Shown one piece after another: positions 44,721 through 53,131 of a DNA stretch of 64,000 nucleotides. The notes under the pieces are model-generated. The model saw nothing but the letters and a program-made list of their open reading frames with translations, had not been told where the DNA came from and did not search any database. This DNA is from Pacificitalea sp040119125 (GTDB taxonomy: Bacteria > Pseudomonadota > Alphaproteobacteria > Rhodobacterales > Rhodobacteraceae): NCBI GenBank assembly GCA_040119125.1, contig JBEDTR010000004.1:124001-188000 (forward strand). Reading direction: 5' to 3'. Position numbers and translations under genes: made by a program. Position 1 is the stretch's first letter. Every line of letters starts with the position of its first letter.

Positions 44721-44770
44721 GGCGCTTATCGGAGTAGTGCTCTGGGGGCAGGTGTCTCACCTTGGTGCTG

Positions 44771-45712
44771 TCACACCCATTTCGCCAACGGCGGCAGGGA
44801 CATCAGCACGGCGTTCGCGTCATGGCCGGTTTCCAAGCCGAACTTCGTGCCGCGGTCATAGACGAGGTTGTATTCGGCATAGAGGCCGCGATGCACCAAC
44901 TGGGCGTCCTTGTCCGCCTCCGTCCACGGGGTATCGCGGCGGGTCTCGGTGACGGGCAGAAACGCGGGCAGAAAGGCGGAGCCAACGGAGCGGGTAAACG
45001 CGAAATCGGCCTCCCAATCGCCGGTGCACAGATCGTCGTAGAAAATGCCGCCCACGCCGCGCGCCCGGTTGCGATGGGGGATGTAGAAATATTCGTCCGC
45101 CCATGCTTTGAACCGGTCGTAATAGTCCGGGTCATGGGGGTCGCATCCGGCTTTCAACGCGGCATGAAACGCGGCGGTGTCGTCAGCGTATTCGAGGCAC
45201 GGGTTCAAATCCGCGCCACCGCCGAACCACCAGCCATGCGGGGTCCAGAACATGCGCGTGTTCATATGCACGGCGGGGGTGTGGGGGTTCTGCATATGCG
45301 CCACAAGGCTGATCCCCGAGGCCCAGAATCGCGGATCGTCAGCAAGGCCCGGCAGATCGCGGCGCGCGGCCATGGCGGCCTGCGCCCGCGGGGCCAATGT
45401 GCCGTGCACGGTAGACACATTGACGCCAACCTTTTCGAACACCCGTCCGCCGCGCATGACGCTCATCAAACCACCGCCGGCATCCGATCCGTCCTCGGAC
45501 CGGCGACGGGTCTCGCTCACCTCAAAGCGGCCCGGCGCAAGGTCTGCAAAAGGACCGGTTTGCTGGCTGTCCTCCAATGCCTCGAACGCCGCGACAATGC
45601 GGTCGCGCAACTCGCGAAACCACGCGGCGGCGCGGGCGCGTTCGTCGTGGAATTCCGGTGCCGGGCCCGCCTGAGCGGTGGTGTCGGGGGAGGGGGTCGA
45701 ACGGTCGGTCAT
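44771..45712 (-). CDS. hemF: Oxygen-dependent coproporphyrinogen III oxidase
   Basis: The 313-residue enzyme converts coproporphyrinogen III to protoporphyrinogen IX with oxygen, in haem and bacteriochlorophyll synthesis. Conserved HemF blocks are HMNTRMFWTPHGWWFGGGADLNP, YFYIPHRNRARGVGGIFYDDL and FAFTRSVGSAFLPAFLP, given here in part. The ATG at 45712 follows GGAGAG; a reading to 45763 adds an unlikely stretch. The first 30 residues are a variable, probably disordered start. It is convergent with the phytase-like gene. Confidence 0.95.
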   Translation of the reverse strand: MTDRSTPSPDTTAQAGPAPEFHDERARAAAWFRELRDRIVAAFEALEDSQQTGPFADLAPGRFEVSETRRRSEDGSDAGGGLMSVMRGGRVFEKVGVNVSTVHGTLAPRAQAAMAARRDLPGLADDPRFWASGISLVAHMQNPHTPAVHMNTRMFWTPHGWWFGGGADLNPCLEYADDTAAFHAALKAGCDPHDPDYYDRFKAWADEYFYIPHRNRARGVGGIFYDDLCTGDWEADFAFTRSVGSAFLPAFLPVTETRRDTPWTEADKDAQLVHRGLYAEYNLVYDRGTKFGLETGHDANAVLMSLPPLAKWV

Positions 45713-45850
45713 CACAGCTCTCCGTTGATCGGTGCGCGCAGGGGCTAGCACGCACCGCGGCACTGGGCCAGTTCACAGCCGTTTGGCAAATCGTCGCGGG
45801 CGAAATACATTATGATGCAAGATCCACAGCGGATCGCACGGAGGACTGCC

Positions 45851-46258
45851 ATGTATGCGAAATTTGCCCTGATGCTGGCCATGACGGGGGCGTTGGCGGC
45901 CTGTGCTACGCCGCGGCAACAATGTCTGGATGCCGCGCAGCGGGATCTGGTGGTGGTCGATAGCCTGATTGCCGAAACCCGCGGCAATATTGATCGCGGC
46001 TATGGGCTGGAGCGCGAGCAGCAGCTGCGCACGACCCGCCGCTACTGCACCCGCCATGTGCGGGACGACAAAGGCCGGATCCGCGCCATTGGCAGTTTCT
46101 GTCCTGAAACCCGCAGCGTCACCCGCGAACGCCCGGTCGCAATCGACCTGGGCGCGGAACGGCGCAAGCTTGACCAATTGATGGACAAGCGCGATCAGTT
46201 GCAGGATCGCGCCCGCGCGCAGGTCGCCAGTTGTCAGGCCCGCTACCCGGCGAGCTGA
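45851..46258 (+). CDS. Small lipoprotein of unknown function
   Basis: The 135-residue protein starts MYAKFALMLAMTGALAAC, a signal peptide with lipobox LAAC, so Cys18 should be lipidated. The mature part has further cysteines at about residues 25, 66, 82 and 129, possibly two disulfides, and a charged, helical C-terminal segment LGAERRKLDQLMDKRDQLQDR that may form a coiled coil. GGAGG is 7 bases before the ATG at 45851; two ATGs 13 codons upstream would put extra charged residues before the signal peptide. I do not recognise a family. Confidence 0.75.
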   Translation: MYAKFALMLAMTGALAACATPRQQCLDAAQRDLVVVDSLIAETRGNIDRGYGLEREQQLRTTRRYCTRHVRDDKGRIRAIGSFCPETRSVTRERPVAIDLGAERRKLDQLMDKRDQLQDRARAQVASCQARYPAS

Positions 46259-46272
46259 CGGGAAGGGCGCGC

Positions 46273-47082
46273 TTAGTGGATCGGTGCGCGCACAGCATCG
46301 AGCAGGGTGCGCCCGCCATCGACAGTGACGATCTGGCCGGTCATGAACCCCGCGCCTTCGGACGCTAGAAACTGCACCGCCTCGGCCAGTTCCTGTGGCT
46401 TCGCGATGCGGGCCATTGGGGTGTGGTCCATGATCTGTCCGCGATATTCGGAATTTTCCTTCAGCGCGGTCTTCAGGCTTTGCGACATGACCGACCCAAA
46501 TGCCACTGCGTTGACCCGAATGCGGTTGGGCGCCAGCGCGACCGCCATGGACCGGGTCATCTGGTCCAGCGCCGCCGAGGCCATTGAATAGCCCAGTAGC
46601 GTCGGGTTGGTCCGCCTTGCGGCGATGCAGGACAGGTTGACGATCGCGCCCAAGGGACCATCCTCGCGGTCGTCGATCTCAGCCTGTTTTATCATCCGCT
46701 TCGCGACCAGTTGGGTCAGCCGCAGCGACAGGATCACATTCTGATCGATCAGCGTCTCGACACAGTCATTATCGGGATCAAGCGGGTCAGACGTGGCCAT
46801 TTGCCGGCTGGCATTGACCAGAATATCGACCCGGTCAAAGGCGTCGATGGTGGCGGATAGCAGATTGGCCTGCGTCAGCTTCTCGCGCAGATCACCGGTA
46901 AAGGCGCGTTTGGAGCCCTCTTCGCCAGTGTCGCGATCGATCTCCTTGCGCAGCGCGCCTTCGTCCATGTCCGCGAACATAACATTGGCACCCTGATCGA
47001 CAAAATGCCGGGCGATGGCGAGGCCGACGCCATTGGCGGCCCCGGTCACGATGGCGGTCTTTCCCGCAATGGAAAAACTCAT
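46273..47082 (-). CDS. Short-chain dehydrogenase/reductase family protein with degenerate active site
   Basis: The 269-residue protein has an intact SDR nucleotide loop TGAANGVG at 13-20, a DM pair that suggests NAD preference, and a C-terminal GFMTGQIVTVDGGRTL as in classical SDRs. The active site is altered: Tyr165 is present in LGYSMASAA, but the lysine four residues later is Ser169, the catalytic serine position reads Cys152, and the NNAG motif reads VNAS. It may bind NAD(H) without normal dehydrogenase activity. It is convergent with the lipoprotein gene and probably not cotranscribed with hemF. Confidence 0.85.
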   Translation of the reverse strand: MSFSIAGKTAIVTGAANGVGLAIARHFVDQGANVMFADMDEGALRKEIDRDTGEEGSKRAFTGDLREKLTQANLLSATIDAFDRVDILVNASRQMATSDPLDPDNDCVETLIDQNVILSLRLTQLVAKRMIKQAEIDDREDGPLGAIVNLSCIAARRTNPTLLGYSMASAALDQMTRSMAVALAPNRIRVNAVAFGSVMSQSLKTALKENSEYRGQIMDHTPMARIAKPQELAEAVQFLASEGAGFMTGQIVTVDGGRTLLDAVRAPIH

Positions 47083-47127
47083 AGGCTCAAGGCTCCCTTG
47101 GCTACCGTAGGCAAAGACTAGGTGAAA

Positions 47128-48147
47128 TCAGCGCGACTGACGAGAGCCGCCGCCTGCGCCGCGTTTCAGCGGGCGTTTGGCAAGATACAGTTTGAACCGA
47201 GTGTCACCGCCCAGATCCCGCAGTTCGGCAAATGCCTCCGACAGGGGCTTTTCGTAAGGAAGGTGCCGATTCGCGACCAGCCAGAGGGACCCCGCCGGTT
47301 TCAGCAGCCGCGCGGCGGCGGCGATGAAGCCCGCGCCCAGCGATGGATCGGCGGCGCGACTGGTGTGGAAGGGCGGGTTCGTGACAACGTGATCAAACGC
47401 GGCAGCATCGGTAAACCGGGTCGCATCGGCCCATTCGAACCGCACGCGGGGATCGCTAATGTTCTGACGCGCGGCTTCCAGGGCGGCGTGCTCGGCTTCG
47501 ACCAGTACCAATTCGCGCAGCTTCTCGTTGCGCAGCAGCGCGGGAGCAAGATAGCCCCAGCCTGCGCCCAGATCGGCCACCCGGCCATTAAGCTGTCCGC
47601 CAAACGCCTGTGCCAACTGGACCGAGCCGGGATCGGGTGCATCGGCAGAGAACACGCCGGGCGCGGTAATCCAGTCATCGTCGATCCGCGTGAAGTCCGG
47701 CAGCTGCCAATCGTCCAGCGCCCCCGCGGCGGGGGCAAAGGCGAAGGTCTTGCCATGCGCCTTCGAGAACGGCATCCCGGCCTCGCCGCGCTTGCGCATG
47801 TCCTTCAGCAAGCTGTCGATGCCATCGGTTTTCTGGCCGTCGATGACCAGCGCAGGCGCGCGGGACGCGGCGCGGGCGATCATGGCGCGGGCTTGGGACT
47901 TGGAGCGAGGCAGGCACACCACGGCGGCGGCGAAATCCTCGCCGTCGGGCAGGGTGGGCGCAACCTGCCAGCCATCGGCCTCCCACGCGTCATGCTCGGG
48001 GCGGAACCCGTGGACGATCAGGCAGCGGTCGCGCGGCAGCCCATCCGTGTCGATGTCAGCGGTAGGGCGCAGGATCAAAATCCGGCCGGTGTCGGGCAGG
48101 GTGACCGCGCCGGAGGCCAGCGCGAGGGACAGTCTGGGATTGGTCAT
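47128..48147 (-). CDS. rsmC: RsmC/RlmG-type class I methyltransferase
   Basis: The 339-residue protein has a divergent N-terminal half and a C-terminal SAM-binding domain with VADLGAGWGYLAPALL (near 190-205) and the substrate motif VTNPPFHTSR near 255, the NPPF signature of base N-methyltransferases. It resembles RsmC, which makes m2G1207 in 16S rRNA; RlmG is an alternative. The C-terminus is short and basic (KRPLKRGAGGGSRQSR). It lies between the SDR and clpS genes on the same strand, 45 bases before the former. Confidence 0.85.
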   Translation of the reverse strand: MTNPRLSLALASGAVTLPDTGRILILRPTADIDTDGLPRDRCLIVHGFRPEHDAWEADGWQVAPTLPDGEDFAAAVVCLPRSKSQARAMIARAASRAPALVIDGQKTDGIDSLLKDMRKRGEAGMPFSKAHGKTFAFAPAAGALDDWQLPDFTRIDDDWITAPGVFSADAPDPGSVQLAQAFGGQLNGRVADLGAGWGYLAPALLRNEKLRELVLVEAEHAALEAARQNISDPRVRFEWADATRFTDAAAFDHVVTNPPFHTSRAADPSLGAGFIAAAARLLKPAGSLWLVANRHLPYEKPLSEAFAELRDLGGDTRFKLYLAKRPLKRGAGGGSRQSR

Positions 48148-48181
48148 GAGCAGAGCCGGGCGCGATCTACGCAGCCAGGCC

Positions 48182-48502
48182 TTATTCCTTTTCCATGGTG
48201 CATTGCAGCGGGTGCTGGTGACGTCGGGCGAAATCCATCACCTGCGCCACCTTGGTTTCGGCAACCTCGTGGCTGAACACGCCGACAACCGCAACGCCCT
48301 TCTTGTGGACCACCAACATCAACTCGAACGACTGGGCATGGGTCATGCCGAAAAACCGCTCCAGCACATGCACGACGAATTCCATCGGCGTGTAGTCGTC
48401 ATTCAGCAGCAGCACCTTGTAAAGCGGCGGCTTCTGCGTTTTGGGCTTGGTCTTCTGGATCACGCCGGTTTCGTCATCGGTCTTGCCGGGCGCGTCTGCC
48501 AT
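48182..48502 (-). CDS. clpS: ATP-dependent Clp protease adaptor protein ClpS
   Basis: The 106-residue adaptor delivers N-degron proteins to ClpAP. The core YKVLLLNDDYTPMEFVV near residues 28-44 carries the conserved NDDYTPMEF, followed by HKKGVAVVGVFSHEVAETK, both typical of ClpS. The start is uncertain: ATG at 48502 gives a usual length but lacks a clear ribosome site, and ATG at 48565 is in frame and would add 21 residues. No clpA is adjacent. It is divergent from the HAD phosphatase gene. Confidence 0.93.
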   Translation of the reverse strand: MADAPGKTDDETGVIQKTKPKTQKPPLYKVLLLNDDYTPMEFVVHVLERFFGMTHAQSFELMLVVHKKGVAVVGVFSHEVAETKVAQVMDFARRHQHPLQCTMEKE

Positions 48503-48667
48503 ACTGATGTCAAAGGCCGGAAGGGTCACGGGCGTGCACACTCCTGATTGGTCGAGCCGGGCCATTATGGGGCCTTGCAGGGGGCTGGTGGCGGGTTCGT
48601 CGGGCTCTTTATATAACCGCGACTGCACCGCTGAAAAGGGGCGGTGGCCAAAGGAGGGTCGCGAGAC

Positions 48668-49366
48668 ATGCGCAAACTTACGACAATCGGCTTCGATGCC
48701 GATGACACGCTGTGGCATAACGAGCGATTTTTCAAACTGACACAGGCCCGGTTCGCAGAACTTCTGGCTGATCACGCCGAGGCTGCGCATCTGGATGCGC
48801 GGCTGTTGGCGGCGGAGCGGCGCAACCTTGGGCGTTACGGCTACGGCATCAAAGGATTCGTCCTGTCGATGATCGAAACGGCCATCGAGGTAACCGAGGA
48901 GCAGGTCCCGGCGGAGGTCATCCGCGCGATCTTGGAGGCGGGGCAGGACATGCTGGCACACCCGATCGAACTTCTCCCCCATGCCCGCGAGGCGGTCGAG
49001 GCGGTGACCGACAGTCATACGGTGGTGTTGATTACCAAAGGTGATCTGCTGGATCAGGAGCGCAAACTGGCGCAATCCGGCTTGGGCGAATTGTTCGACG
49101 GGGTGGAGATCGTGTCGGACAAGACCGAGGCCAGCTATCGCCGGATATTTGCGCGCCACGGTGACGGCGCGGAGCACGCCATGATGATTGGCAATTCAAT
49201 GAAATCCGACGTCGTGCCCGCGTTGGACGCAGGCGGATGGGGTGTTTATGTGCCCCATGAGCTTGGCTGGGCGCTGGAACATGCGCCGCATCCGACAGGA
49301 CATGCACGTTTTATGGAACTTTCCAGTCTGAGCGAATTATCGGAACTGGTTGCTGACATAGGCTGA
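48668..49366 (+). CDS. HAD-superfamily hydrolase
   Basis: The 232-residue phosphatase-like protein has the nucleophile motif GFDADDTLW (Asp10, Asp12), the second motif VLITKG near 120, a lysine in SDKTEASY, and the acidic motif IGNSMKSDVVPALDAGG near 175. This is the haloacid dehalogenase subfamily I with an alpha-helical cap (about 20-100). The substrate is unknown. AAAGGAGG precedes the ATG at 48668. It is divergent from clpS. Confidence 0.88.
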   Translation: MRKLTTIGFDADDTLWHNERFFKLTQARFAELLADHAEAAHLDARLLAAERRNLGRYGYGIKGFVLSMIETAIEVTEEQVPAEVIRAILEAGQDMLAHPIELLPHAREAVEAVTDSHTVVLITKGDLLDQERKLAQSGLGELFDGVEIVSDKTEASYRRIFARHGDGAEHAMMIGNSMKSDVVPALDAGGWGVYVPHELGWALEHAPHPTGHARFMELSSLSELSELVADIG

Positions 49367-49414
49367 TTTGGTGGCTCGCGTCGTTAGCTCACCTACATTT
49401 TGTGGCCTGTGAAT

Positions 49415-49438
49415 AAATGCAAAGAGCATTTGTTTTTT
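49415..49438 (+). terminator. Possible terminator after the HAD gene
   Basis: AAATGC and GCATTT form a short 6-base stem with loop AAAGA, followed by GTTTTTT. The stem is weak, but position and T run fit termination before the carboxypeptidase gene. Confidence 0.45.
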
Positions 49439-49538
49439 GCGCAGTTTCGTGGATATCTTTTTCGTGTTAGCCTTGCCTTAATCAATGCCGACTCCGGCAA
49501 ACGGGGCGGCGAGAGGCAGTGAAAAGAGGGCAGGCGCG

Positions 49539-51218
49539 ATGACACTCGGGCATGGAAGCCGTTTAGGGCTATTCTCGATCCTATTCGTTCTCACTTTATT
49601 TGGAATCAGCCTGCGATCGCATGCAGCGCCCTATGCGGCGTTGGTGATCGATGCGCGATCCGGTGAGGTGCTGCATTCCGAAAATGCGGATTCGCGGCTG
49701 CACCCGGCATCGCTGACCAAGATGATGACGCTCTACATCACCTTTGATGCTGTCCGTCGGGGCGAACTGACGCTCGACACCAAAGTGAAGATTTCCCAGC
49801 ACGCCGCGAATGAGCCGCCCTCGAAGCTGGGCCTGCGGGCCGGGCAGTCGATTGAACTGCGCTACCTTATCCGTGCAGCGTCGGTGAAATCAGCCAATGA
49901 CGCGGCCACCGCCCTGGGCGAGGCCGTTTCCGGGAGCGAGGCCGCTTTCGCCCGCCGCATGAACCGCACGGCCAAGGCAATGGGCATGACGCGCACCACG
50001 TTCAAAAATGCGCATGGCCTGACCGAAGAGGGCCATCTGTCGACCGCTCGTGACATGACCCTGCTGGGCCGGCACCTGTTTTTCGACTTCCCCGAATATT
50101 ACAACCTGTTCTCGCGCCGCTCGACCAATGCGGGCGTCCGCGAAGTGGCCAACACGAACCGCAAATTTCTGGCCGCCTACGAGGGCGCCGACGGGATCAA
50201 GACCGGCTATACCCGCGCCGCAGGTTTCAACCTCGTTGCATCCGCACAGCGCGGCAATGAACGCATCATTGCCACCGTGTTTGGTGGCCGTTCGACCCCT
50301 TGGCGCAACCAGCGGGTGGCTGAGCTTCTGGATCTGGGCTTCAAACGCGCACCGACCCGTGTGGCGATCCGCAAGCCCGCCGCGCTGAATTACGCGGCGC
50401 TCCCCCCTGAGCCTAGCAGCCCCAATATTGTGACGCGTGCGGCAGGTAAGGCGATCAATGTCGAACTGGCCGTCGCACGCTCGATCCGTCCCGAACCCAA
50501 TCCGGGCCGCAAGCTGCAAGCCCCGCCTGAGACGCTGTTGCTGGCGATGCAGGACGAGATCAACGATGCCGTGGCCGAGATCGCCGAGGCGCAGGTCGCC
50601 GCTGCCGACACCGCACCGGAGCAGGCCGGCTCAGCGACCGAACTGGCGCTGGCGGAAGCCACCGCTGCCCCCGCGATCGCCGCAGACGCGACCGAACTGG
50701 CCGTGGTGACGCTGGGCACCCGCCCGATGCCGAACCCGCGCATGGCCGCCGTCGCGGTGCAAAACGCCCAGATCGCAGCCGCGCCTGCGGCACCGACGCC
50801 AAACACAGCGCCGCTTGAACTGGCCGATACCGTGCCGATGCCGCGCCCTGAGAATATCTCGCTCGACACAAGTTCGGTGCAGATGGCGGCGCTCGTGCCA
50901 CAGCCCATCGCGCTGCCCCGTGGGGAGATGGCCGCAGAGCAGGAGATTGTCACGCGCATCTCGACCTCCGGGACCAAGCATTGGGGCGTCAATGTTGGCA
51001 GCTACCCTTCGCAATACAAAGCCGAGCGCGTTTTGCTGAAGACCGCGCTGAAGGAAATGGCGACATTGCAGGGGTCGCTTCGCAAGGTCGTGCGCCGTCC
51101 CACCGGGTATGATGCCAACTTCCTTGGGCTAAGTCAGGAACAGGCCGAACTCGCCTGCCGCCGGATGGAAGCGCGCGGCACCGAGTGCCGCCCCTTCGGA
51201 CCGGGCAGCAGCAGCTAG
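49539..51218 (+). CDS. D-alanyl-D-alanine carboxypeptidase with SPOR domain (DacA/DacF-like)
   Basis: The 559-residue penicillin-binding protein trims peptide stems of peptidoglycan in the periplasm. After a signal peptide (to about residue 30), the three S11 motifs are visible: Ser58-Leu-Thr-Lys61, Ser118-Ala-Asn120 and Lys221-Thr-Gly. Residues about 290-480 are a Pro/Ala-rich linker, and the end, from KHWGVNVGSYPSQYKAERVL, is a SPOR domain that binds denuded glycan strands at the division site. The ATG at 49539 is chosen because it starts the signal peptide with AGAGGG upstream; an earlier start at 49485 is in frame. A terminator follows. Confidence 0.92.
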   Translation: MTLGHGSRLGLFSILFVLTLFGISLRSHAAPYAALVIDARSGEVLHSENADSRLHPASLTKMMTLYITFDAVRRGELTLDTKVKISQHAANEPPSKLGLRAGQSIELRYLIRAASVKSANDAATALGEAVSGSEAAFARRMNRTAKAMGMTRTTFKNAHGLTEEGHLSTARDMTLLGRHLFFDFPEYYNLFSRRSTNAGVREVANTNRKFLAAYEGADGIKTGYTRAAGFNLVASAQRGNERIIATVFGGRSTPWRNQRVAELLDLGFKRAPTRVAIRKPAALNYAALPPEPSSPNIVTRAAGKAINVELAVARSIRPEPNPGRKLQAPPETLLLAMQDEINDAVAEIAEAQVAAADTAPEQAGSATELALAEATAAPAIAADATELAVVTLGTRPMPNPRMAAVAVQNAQIAAAPAAPTPNTAPLELADTVPMPRPENISLDTSSVQMAALVPQPIALPRGEMAAEQEIVTRISTSGTKHWGVNVGSYPSQYKAERVLLKTALKEMATLQGSLRKVVRRPTGYDANFLGLSQEQAELACRRMEARGTECRPFGPGSSS

Positions 51219-51245
51219 GGCCGGTTTAGAGACAAGAATATGAAT

Positions 51246-51273
51246 AAGGCGGTCCGTTGAGGCCGCCTTTTTT
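51246..51273 (+). terminator. Rho-independent terminator of the carboxypeptidase gene
   Basis: AAGGCGG and CCGCCTT form the stem with a 10-base loop, followed by a T run, 28 bases after the stop. Confidence 0.85.
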
Positions 51274-51340
51274 GTTTTAGGCGTCCCGGTAAAGCGACGG
51301 CCTGGGCCCGCACCAACCTCCGGCTGCCCATCAGCCCGCT

Positions 51341-52108
51341 TCAGCGGTCCTCCTCACGCTCCAGCTTCTTGCGCGCCGTGTCCTCATTCTGCGCCTTGCG
51401 CCCGGCCTCAAGCAGCCCGGCCTCCACGAAACCCAGATGGATATGCATCGCCTCGCGCGCCGCGTCGGCATCGCGGGCAAGGATGGCATCACGGATCGCG
51501 CGGTGCTGGTCGAGCAGCGCGCTGCGGGTGGCGCGCTGCCGGAACAAGGTTTGCCGATTATAGAGCACGCCCTCGCGCAGCAGCGCGAACATCGACCGCA
51601 TCATGTGCAGCATGATGACGTTGTGACCGGCCTCGACGACGGCCATGTGGAATTCGGCATCAAGGCGGGCTTCGTCGTCCGGGCGGCGGCGCTGATGGGC
51701 GGCCTCCATCCGGGTGAACACCGCGTCGATCAGCGCCAGATCCGTGTCAGATCCGGTGCGCGCGGCGCGTTCAGCGGCCATACATTCCAGATCCTGCCGG
51801 AAGCTCACATAATCGAGCACGGCTTCCTCATGTGCACCGAAAAGCGCGATCAATGGCTCGGAAAATGCTGAGCCCAGCACCTCCGCGACGAAGATTCCGG
51901 CACTGGGTCGGGTGGTCAGCAATCCGCGCTCCTGCAGGCTGGCCAGTGCTTCGCGCAGCGAGGGGCGGGAGACCGCCATGCGCTCGGCCAGGTCACGCTC
52001 GGGCGGGAGCCGTTCGCCGGGGCGCAGCACGCCACGCAGGATCAGCAACTCGATCTGCCGAATGACGGCGTCGGCACGTTTTTCGGGTGCGATAGGCTCG
52101 AACGGCAT
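51341..52108 (-). CDS. FadR-family GntR regulator (FCD domain)
   Basis: The 255-residue regulator has an N-terminal winged helix (residues 5-75, with LAERMAVSRPSLREALASL) and a C-terminal FCD ligand domain with metal-ligand-like positions in FRQDLECMAAERAA, DAEFHMAVVEAGHN and HRAIRDAILARD. The group includes PdhR, LldR, GlcC and related sensors of small organic acids. No target operon is next to it, so its regulon is not clear; glcDEF, 30 kb away, has GlcC-like half-sites upstream. AGGAGG precedes the ATG. The last 25 residues are very charged. Confidence 0.9.
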   Translation of the reverse strand: MPFEPIAPEKRADAVIRQIELLILRGVLRPGERLPPERDLAERMAVSRPSLREALASLQERGLLTTRPSAGIFVAEVLGSAFSEPLIALFGAHEEAVLDYVSFRQDLECMAAERAARTGSDTDLALIDAVFTRMEAAHQRRRPDDEARLDAEFHMAVVEAGHNVIMLHMMRSMFALLREGVLYNRQTLFRQRATRSALLDQHRAIRDAILARDADAAREAMHIHLGFVEAGLLEAGRKAQNEDTARKKLEREEDR

Positions 52109-52201
52109 GATCCCTCCTGCGGCGGTTGGATCGTTCTAGCCTGACATGCGCCGCTGCAAAAGCAGCCGGTTTTCATCGGGACCAGCGCGGGCCCAACGAC
52201 A

Positions 52202-52229
52202 AAGGCCGCCGGACATGTCCGGCGGCCTT
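52202..52229 (-). terminator. Terminator of the OmpA-family gene
   Basis: A perfect 28-base palindrome, GC-rich with a GGACATGTCC centre, lies 45 bases after the ompA-family stop with AAA/TTT on its outer edge. It can fold on either strand. Confidence 0.75.
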
Positions 52230-52273
52230 CAAAATCGTTCGTAAACGTGTTCCTCGCGAAACGACGCGGTTGT

Positions 52274-52945
52274 TTACTGGGTCGGGCGAATGATGATCTC
52301 AACCCGGCGGTTTTGTGCGCGGCCATCAACGGTCAGGTTCGAGGCGACCGGCTGGTCTTCACCGCGACCGATGACGCGAACGCGGCTGCCGGCGACGCCG
52401 GAGCTGGTCAACACAGACGCAACGGCCTGCGCACGACGCTGGCTGAGCTGCTGGTTATACGCGGCTTCGCCGGTGTTGTCGGTGTGACCGACCACATCCA
52501 CGACGCTGTTGGGGTAGCGCTGCAGGCTGCTCGCGACGGCGCGCAGGTCATCCTGAAGATCGGCACGGACGGAATAGCTGTCGGTGGCGAAAAGGATGTT
52601 TTGCGGCATGGTCACGACCAGCGAGTCGCCGGTGTTGACGATCTGGGTGCCATTGGCATCGAGCTGGGCGCGCAGCTCGGCTTCCTGACGGTCAAGCTGT
52701 GCGCCGATAGCGGCACCTGCGCCAGCACCGACAAGTGCACCAATGGCGGCACCACGGCGACGCTCTTCCTCGTCATCGCCCACGGCCACACCGGCAGCAG
52801 CGCCAAGAACGGCCCCGGCAAGCGCGCCGTTGCGGGTCTTGTCACGCTCATAGGCAGGATCGCCGGTGCCATACATACCCGGTGCACAGGCGGAAAGGGT
52901 GAGCGCGCCGAGGGTCACGGCGGCGAGGGAATACTTAAACGTCAT
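52274..52945 (-). CDS. OmpA-family outer-membrane lipoprotein with glycine zipper
   Basis: The 223-residue protein has a lipoprotein signal with lipobox LSAC (Cys20), a glycine-zipper segment (GALAGAVLGAAAGVAVG and GALVGAGAGAAIG, about residues 41-82) and a C-terminal OmpA domain with NILFATDSYSVR, VVGHTDNTGEAAYN and RRVEI that binds peptidoglycan. It resembles Pal/YiaD-type lipoproteins tying the outer membrane to the cell wall. It is a single gene with its own terminator and an AT-rich promoter-like TATTTA upstream. There is no tol cluster beside it. Confidence 0.92.
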   Translation of the reverse strand: MTFKYSLAAVTLGALTLSACAPGMYGTGDPAYERDKTRNGALAGAVLGAAAGVAVGDDEEERRRGAAIGALVGAGAGAAIGAQLDRQEAELRAQLDANGTQIVNTGDSLVVTMPQNILFATDSYSVRADLQDDLRAVASSLQRYPNSVVDVVGHTDNTGEAAYNQQLSQRRAQAVASVLTSSGVAGSRVRVIGRGEDQPVASNLTVDGRAQNRRVEIIIRPTQ

Positions 52946-53131
52946 CTGTCAGCCTCGTTGTCGAAGTTCATTGATCAACCGCTAAATACGGTGTCCGGTT
53001 CCCGTGCAAACTCACATTTTCTGGCGTTCGGCGTGAATTCGCTTGGGAATCGGGCGGCTCGGCGATGGATCACCGGGCCCCTGTCGACTGTGTCCGCGGT
53101 TTAGAGGCTGTTATGCAATATCAGCGGTGTG

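Noticed and set aside
48503..49177. N-terminal extension of clpS to 49177
   Set aside because: It would overlap the divergent HAD gene almost completely and give a protein three times the length of ClpS.
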